Shown piece after piece: positions 41,437 to 45,483 of a stretch of DNA of 45,483 nucleotides (position 1 is the first letter of the stretch; the number at the start of each line of letters is the position of its first letter). The notes beneath the pieces were generated by a model. The model did not search any database. It worked only from the letters and a program-made list of their open reading frames with translations, and was not told where the DNA came from. The stretch is from contig NZ_BAHD01000016.1 in NCBI RefSeq assembly GCF_000298215.1, positions 1 through 45,483 of the forward strand. The letters run 5' to 3'. This DNA is from Kineosphaera limosa NBRC 100340. GTDB lineage: Bacteria; Actinomycetota; Actinomycetes; Actinomycetales; Dermatophilaceae. The position numbers and the translations under genes were made by a program.

Positions 41437-42175
41437 GGTATTTCCTCACGACCAGGCTTATATCGAGTTCACTGATGCCTTCATCGAATCGATCATCGAT
41501 CTCACCCAAAGGCAGAAGGTCGAGGTCCTCGCGGAGATAGTCGCGCTGTGCGATGGCCCGGCCGGCAGCCACACGCTCAGTAATCGTGGAGCCCAGCGAC
41601 TCGCGGGCTTCAACACGGTCGATGTACTCGGCAAGGCGTATCGGGTCGTCTTCGTCAGCGTCGTCGAACACGTCGGCGGGCAGGAGGTCGGTCACATTCG
41701 GGTTCTGGTCTGCGGTCCCCGTCGAAATGACGCCGTCTACGACACCGCCGAGGCCCTGCGCAGAAGCGGACGCTTCAGCGCCGAGGAGATGCAGGAGATC
41801 TGGGAGGCGCTGGCCTTCCTTGAGGTCGTCAGTGAAGAAGTCGGCATGGACGGCTGGGACTTCAAGCCCAACCCTGCGCCACTCGGCATGGTGCGCGCGG
41901 CGGTCGCTGCCGGCGTTCTCGACCAAGAAACCGCCGAAGTGCTCTCCCAGGACGAACTCGCGGCAGCTATGGCACACGGATGGACCGATTCGGCGCCCGA
42001 CCCAGCCAAAGCCCGCGCAGCAGCAATGGAACGGGCTCGCGGCGGCGTCCTCGGCGCAGATCTGACGCGAATCCTCGGTCAACGAAAAAGTGCCAGATGT
42101 GGTGCCGTGATGCAGCGGACCGGCCAGCCATGCATTCGCCGGCAAGGTCACCCAGGCGCGCACCGGGCAACGTGA
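41420..42175 (+). CDS. Long RelE/ParE-like putative toxin with C-terminal zinc-knuckle-like motif
   Basis: A 251-residue protein with three parts. Residues about 10-105 look like a RelE/ParE-type toxin: a helical hairpin (FTDAFIESIIDLTQRQKVEVL), then strands in KAYRVVFVSVVEH and GHIRVLVCGPRRNDAVYDTA. Residues about 105-215 are helical, with VLSQDELAAAMAHGW. The tail carries Cys227-x10-Cys238-x5-His244-x3-His248, a likely zinc site (CGAVMQRTGQPC and GHPGAHR). Usual RelE toxins have only about 90 residues. ATG 41420 is chosen from GGAGG at 41413; the GTG at 41423 is possible. It overlaps the Phd-like gene. Toxicity is inferred from order and fold only. Confidence 0.65.
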   Translation: MVRPGEVFPHDQAYIEFTDAFIESIIDLTQRQKVEVLAEIVALCDGPAGSHTLSNRGAQRLAGFNTVDVLGKAYRVVFVSVVEHVGGQEVGHIRVLVCGPRRNDAVYDTAEALRRSGRFSAEEMQEIWEALAFLEVVSEEVGMDGWDFKPNPAPLGMVRAAVAAGVLDQETAEVLSQDELAAAMAHGWTDSAPDPAKARAAAMERARGGVLGADLTRILGQRKSARCGAVMQRTGQPCIRRQGHPGAHRAT

Positions 42176-42200
42176 CGCAGGTGCGGTCCGGGGCGCGTCG

Positions 42201-42362
42201 TCAGACGCTGGTCTGCGCCTCGTCGGGCTCCAGCGCCCCCTTGGGCAGGCTCGGCTGCTGGTCACAGGGCAGCAGGTCGGTGTGCATGAGCATGATCGCG
42301 CCGTCGATGCGGTCGAGCCTCGCCAGGATCTGCCCCAGCAGCGTCTTGAGTTCCTGGTCCAT
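42201..42362 (-). CDS. Small hypothetical protein (53 aa)
   Basis: I read an open frame of 53 codons on the minus strand: it begins MDQELKTLLGQILARLDRID and ends ALEPDEAQTSV. The first half is an amphipathic helix, Leu/Ile-rich at heptad-like positions. A purine-rich aaaggga lies about 10 bp upstream of the ATG. It is convergent with the long toxin-like gene and downstream of rnpB. No family is recognised; it may be real or chance. Confidence 0.4.
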   Translation of the reverse strand: MDQELKTLLGQILARLDRIDGAIMLMHTDLLPCDQQPSLPKGALEPDEAQTSV

Positions 42363-42478
42363 GTGGGCCCATCCCTTTCGCGTCTCGCCAGGTCGATCTC
42401 GGTGGTCGAGGTCGCGGCACCGCTGGCGTCCCTCTTCTCATCGGCAGTGGGCCGGGGAGGTGAGCTTTCTGGCGGGAG

Positions 42479-42879
42479 GCGGATGAGTCGGCCGGTACGC
42501 CGGGTTCTGTCGTGGGCGATCATCCATCTCGGATGCACGTTGCCGTACATCTCTAGCGACCTACCCGTGCGCTCGGGCGGGCAGCCCTCGAACGCGCACT
42601 GTCTGGTCTTGCTCCGGGTGGGGTTTACCGAGCCGCCCCAGTCACCTGGGGCGCTGGTGGTCTCTTACACGCACCGTTTCACCCTTACCCGCGCCTGCCG
42701 GCCTGGGCCGGTGGTACACGGGCGGTTTCTTTTCTGTGGCACTGTCCCGCGGGTCGCCCCGGGTGGCCGTTAGCCACCACCCTGCCCTGTGGAGCCCGGA
42801 CGTTCCTCGGCGACCCGCCCGATCGGGGTGACCCCCGGATCGAGCGCGGTCGACGCGACCGCCTGGCCGACTCATCCGC
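42479..42879 (-). ncRNA. rnpB: RNase P RNA (type A)
   Basis: Catalytic RNA that removes 5' leaders from tRNA precursors. On the minus strand the universal elements are in order: the gaggaacgtccgggctcc start near the 5' end, acagaaa, ggtaagggtgaaa in the middle, and acagaacccggcgtac near the 3' end. The first and last 13 bases (gcggatgagtcgg and ccgactcatccgc) form helix P1. The length, about 400 nt, suits an actinobacterial type A RNA. A TAGACT -10 lies just upstream. Exact ends are estimated from P1. Open frames over this stretch are not genes. Confidence 0.95.
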
Positions 42880-42883
42880 TCCC

Positions 42884-42889
42884 AGTCTA
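42884..42889 (-). promoter_or_regulatory. -10 hexamer (TAGACT) of rnpB
   Basis: On the minus strand TAGACT is followed by a few bases and then the P1 helix, so transcription would start near 42878. No clear -35 is visible. Confidence 0.5.
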
Positions 42890-43021
42890 CGGCCGCCGCC
42901 CGCGCGAGCGTGCGCCTGCAGCCTCGCGCCCGCCAAGTGCCGCACGGATCAGGGAAATTGGTGAGGCAGTGCAGGGGGTTCGGCTAAGTCACGCGGGGCG
43001 GTCGGCCGATGGGAGATCGTC

Positions 43022-44056
43022 ATGGACTCCCCTGCCCGCACGCCGGCCACGACGCCCACGCCGGCCTCGCCATCGACCCCGGTCGTCACTGCGGCGCGCC
43101 TGGAGCCCGCCGTGGACAGCCCCGCGCGCCGGCCGACCAATGCGACGCAGGCCCAGGAGGCGCCCGGCACGGACGGCACCGACGGCACTGACGCCGCTAC
43201 GGTGATCAGCCTCTGGCGGCGGCCGGCTGTCGGCCTGGGGGCGCTCGCCGCGCTGCTGGCGGTGACCATCGGCGGCACCGCCCTCGCCGCGATGCGCCCG
43301 GTCGAGGCCCCGGAGCAAAACCCCGGCAACCCGCCGGCGGCCGTGGCCGCACCTTCTCCGGGGCAGGCCGCACCCACCTCCGCGACCGGCGACAGCGACG
43401 GCAGCAACAACGGCAGCAACAACGGTGCGGTGGATCCCTGGGTATCCCCGCCGTTGTACGACTCCGGTCGCATCGGGCACTGGCAACGGATGGGGCACGA
43501 GCATTCGCCGGAGCAGGCCGAGCAGCGCGCCGGCACCTCGGCGCGCGGGGTGAGCCTGCTCGGCGACTCATCGCTGACCCGCGCCCGCCCCGACCTCGTC
43601 AAGGCGCTCGACGGCCGACCCGTGGCCTACGACCACTGGAACGGTCGCCCCACGCACGGCACGGTGGACGTCGTCGCCGCCCTCGACGGCGCCAAACGTC
43701 TGCCGAACACGCTCGTGCTGCTGTCGGGCTCCAACGACGTCTTCTTTCCCGCCGGGCTGGCCCCGCAGATCGAGCGGCTCATGACGATCGCCGGCCCCGA
43801 CCGCACCGTGGTGTGGGTGACCCCGTACGTCAAGCGCCCGCGGCACGCCGACGCCGACGAGCACAACACCCGGCGGCTACGCGACGACCTGCTCGCCGCC
43901 GCCGCCAAGCACCCCAACCTGCACGTCGTCGACTGGGCCGAGCACGTGCTCGCGTTGCCCGCCGCCGGCCAGAAGCGGCTCATGCCCGACGGCGCCCACC
44001 CCTCCCCGCAGGGCTGCCGCGAGCTGGCCGCGCTCATCAGCGCCAAGCTCGCGTAG
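43022..44056 (+). CDS. Membrane-anchored SGNH/GDSL hydrolase-like protein
   Basis: A 344-residue protein from the ATG at 43022 (GGAGA upstream). A cytosolic Thr/Pro/Ala-rich segment of about 65 residues is followed by one membrane helix (about residues 69-91) and a low-complexity Pro/Gly/Asn linker to about residue 138. A C-terminal SGNH domain follows: LLGDSSLTRARPD (Ser183), LSGSNDVFF, and MPDGAHPSPQGC with the Asp-His pair. It would face outside and act on an ester in the envelope, possibly an O-acetyl group, but no substrate can be read. The SGNH part resembles, in motif order, the C-terminus of the acyltransferase at 9.5 kb. Confidence 0.82.
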   Translation: MDSPARTPATTPTPASPSTPVVTAARLEPAVDSPARRPTNATQAQEAPGTDGTDGTDAATVISLWRRPAVGLGALAALLAVTIGGTALAAMRPVEAPEQNPGNPPAAVAAPSPGQAAPTSATGDSDGSNNGSNNGAVDPWVSPPLYDSGRIGHWQRMGHEHSPEQAEQRAGTSARGVSLLGDSSLTRARPDLVKALDGRPVAYDHWNGRPTHGTVDVVAALDGAKRLPNTLVLLSGSNDVFFPAGLAPQIERLMTIAGPDRTVVWVTPYVKRPRHADADEHNTRRLRDDLLAAAAKHPNLHVVDWAEHVLALPAAGQKRLMPDGAHPSPQGCRELAALISAKLA

Positions 44057-44121
44057 CCGGCAGCGCCCTCACGCCGCGCCCGCCGGCGGCACTCAGGCGG
44101 CTGGGGACACTCGGGGGACTC

Positions 44122-45483
44122 TCAGGCCGCCCGCGCCGGCCGCAGCCGCGCGATGCTCCACGTCCGCTGACGCCGGGCGGTGATGATCGTGACGACGAGC
44201 GCCGCCACGAGCCAACAGACCAGGACCGCGGCCGCCGGAGCCAGGTGCAGGTCGCCTCCGGCGATGAGGGAACGGAACGCGCGCACGGCGTACGTCAGTG
44301 GCAGCAGCGGATGCAACCACTGGAAGAAGCCGGGCGACGTCTCGATCGGATAGGTGGCGCCGGCGGCGGAGAGCTGCAGCACGATGAGGATCAGCCCGAG
44401 GAAGCGCCCGGGCGCCCCGAGCGCCGCCACCAGCGCGTGGTTGATCGCCACGAACGTCATGGACGCCAGGATCGCGAACAGCCAGAAGCGCACGGGGCTG
44501 GCGATCTCCAGGTCGAGGCCCCACAGCAGCAGCGCGGTGAGCACGCTCGCCTGCAGCAGCCCGAAGAGCGCGGCCGGGGCGAACCCGGCGAGCGCCACCC
44601 GCCACGACGGGGCCGTGGAGGCGATGGCCCGCTGCGGCAGCGGGCGCAGCATGAAGAACAGCCCCATGCCGCCGACCCACAAGCCGAGGGCGATGAAGTA
44701 GGGCGCCAGGCCGTACCCGTAGGCGGCGACCCGGTGCAGGCGCACGCCGTCGGTGCCGACGGGCTCGGCGACGACGGTGGCCAGGCGGTTGCGCTGGGAG
44801 TCGTCGTAGGTGGGGATCTGCTTGGCGCCGTCGGCGAGCCCCTTGGCCAGCTCTTGAGCGCCGTTGTCGAGTTCGGCGGCCCCGGAACGCAGGGAGCCGG
44901 TGCCCTCCTCGAGCTTGGCGGCGCCGGTGGTGGCCGACTGGAGGCCGGTGTTGAGCTGGGCCGCGCCGCTGGCGGCCTGCCCGGCGCCGGTGGCCAGTCG
45001 AGAGGCACCGGTCTGCAGTTGGGTCGCGCCGGTGGCCAACTGGCCGGCCGCGGTGGCGGCCGAACCGATCCCGGAGGTCAGCTGCGGGGCCCCGTCGGCG
45101 AGCTGCGCCAGCCCCCCGGAGAGCTGCTGCGCCCCAGTGGAGAGCGCGGTGGCACCGGCGGCGACCTGATCGGCGGCGTCCGCCGCCTGGCCCACTCCGG
45201 CGACGAGTTGCGGTGCGCCCTGCGCGAGTTGGCGTAGACCGTCGCCGAGCTGGCTGCCGCCGGAGGTCAGCCCGGTGGCGCCGGTCGAGAATTGCGCGGC
45301 GCCGGAGCCGAGGCGCTGCGCACCCGTCGCCAACTCTTGGGCGCCCGAGCGCAGCGGCGCCGCCCCCTGCGCCAATCCCGCGGCGCCGGTGGCCAACTGC
45401 TGCGAACCCGAGGCGAGCTGCTCGGCCCCGGAGGCGACCTCGGCCGTCCCCGAACGTACCGACGAGCCCTGCTGGGCCAGCGC
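44122..45483 (-). CDS. YhgE/Pip-family membrane protein, partial: N-terminus beyond the right edge
   Basis: The frame is open to the right edge; 453 residues of the C-terminal part are visible. The first 250 consist of repeated Ala/Gly-rich helical units (such as LATGAQRLGSGAAQFSTGATG), the long coiled region typical of YhgE/Pip proteins. Then come about six hydrophobic segments of an ABC-2-like permease domain, GYGLAPYFIALGLWVGGMGLFF, VRFWLFAILASMTFVAINHAL and others, and an Arg-rich tail. Family members in Gram-positives include phage-infection proteins and factors involved in type VII secretion, but the role here is unknown. The start codon lies outside the window. Confidence 0.85.
   Translation of the reverse strand, partial: ALAQQGSSVRSGTAEVASGAEQLASGSQQLATGAAGLAQGAAPLRSGAQELATGAQRLGSGAAQFSTGATGLTSGGSQLGDGLRQLAQGAPQLVAGVGQAADAADQVAAGATALSTGAQQLSGGLAQLADGAPQLTSGIGSAATAAGQLATGATQLQTGASRLATGAGQAASGAAQLNTGLQSATTGAAKLEEGTGSLRSGAAELDNGAQELAKGLADGAKQIPTYDDSQRNRLATVVAEPVGTDGVRLHRVAAYGYGLAPYFIALGLWVGGMGLFFMLRPLPQRAIASTAPSWRVALAGFAPAALFGLLQASVLTALLLWGLDLEIASPVRFWLFAILASMTFVAINHALVAALGAPGRFLGLILIVLQLSAAGATYPIETSPGFFQWLHPLLPLTYAVRAFRSLIAGGDLHLAPAAAVLVCWLVAALVVTIITARRQRTWSIARLRPARAA

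Noticed and set aside
42282-42773. Plus-strand open frame across 42.3-42.8 kb
   Set aside because: Most of it lies over the RNase P RNA, whose conserved elements are certain on the minus strand.

Overview
The window is high-GC (about 70 percent) chromosomal DNA of an actinobacterium. Protein content and gene order point to the Micrococcales, perhaps a Dermatophilaceae or Intrasporangiaceae relative, but I cannot fix the genus. The backbone follows the order known from Mycobacterium tuberculosis around Rv2206-Rv2222c: cobalamin genes, gcvT, leucyl aminopeptidase, E2, lipB, lipA, a DUF4191 protein, an RDD protein, glnA1, glnE and glnA2. Several blocks have been inserted into that backbone.

Layout. 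1-4.7 kb holds a cut-off cobD on the minus strand, a DUF222/HNH endonuclease gene (13E12-repeat type) and a cobU-cobS pair. 4.8-11.6 kb holds gcvT, pepA, mgtE and a large acyltransferase with an SGNH domain. 11.7-17.6 kb holds lpdA (E3), sucB/dlaT (E2), lipB, lipA and a DUF4191 membrane protein, so the 2-oxoacid dehydrogenase subunits sit beside their lipoylation enzymes. 17.6-30.2 kb is nitrogen metabolism (glnA1, glnE, glnA2). It is interrupted by a sugar-alcohol dehydrogenase, a class II aldolase, a MarR regulator and a DosR/DosS-type two-component system with a Usp-like protein between regulator and kinase. 30.3-34.9 kb holds an SRPBCC protein, a 64-aa protein, ppgK, a metallo-hydrolase, an orphan lipoprotein and guaB1. 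35.1-36.4 kb is a small accessory cassette: a secreted protein whose signal peptide is broken in a poly-G run, a 141-aa protein of unknown function, and a repeat-rich bidirectional terminator. 36.4-41.0 kb is a four-carbon sugar-acid catabolic operon (otnK-ltnD-gntP) with its FadR-type regulator. 41.1-42.2 kb is a toxin-antitoxin-like pair with an unusually long toxin. 42.5-42.9 kb is rnpB (RNase P RNA, minus strand). The end holds an SGNH-hydrolase-like membrane-anchored protein and a YhgE/Pip-type membrane protein cut by the right edge.

Regulation visible in the sequence. A perfect double GlnR-type site lies upstream of glnA1. A DosR-like box lies upstream of the usp-kinase pair. Identical 15-bp palindromic elements precede both the FadR-type regulator and the operon it probably controls. 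Several genes have a TAnnnT -10 hexamer 6-8 bp before the start codon and no ribosome binding site, which suggests leaderless mRNAs. Translational coupling through GTGA or ATGA overlaps occurs at cobU-cobS, lipB-lipA, glnE-devR and usp-devS. The most notable candidates are the glnE-coupled hypoxia-type two-component system, the long toxin with a C-terminal zinc-knuckle-like motif, and the homopolymer-frameshifted secreted protein.
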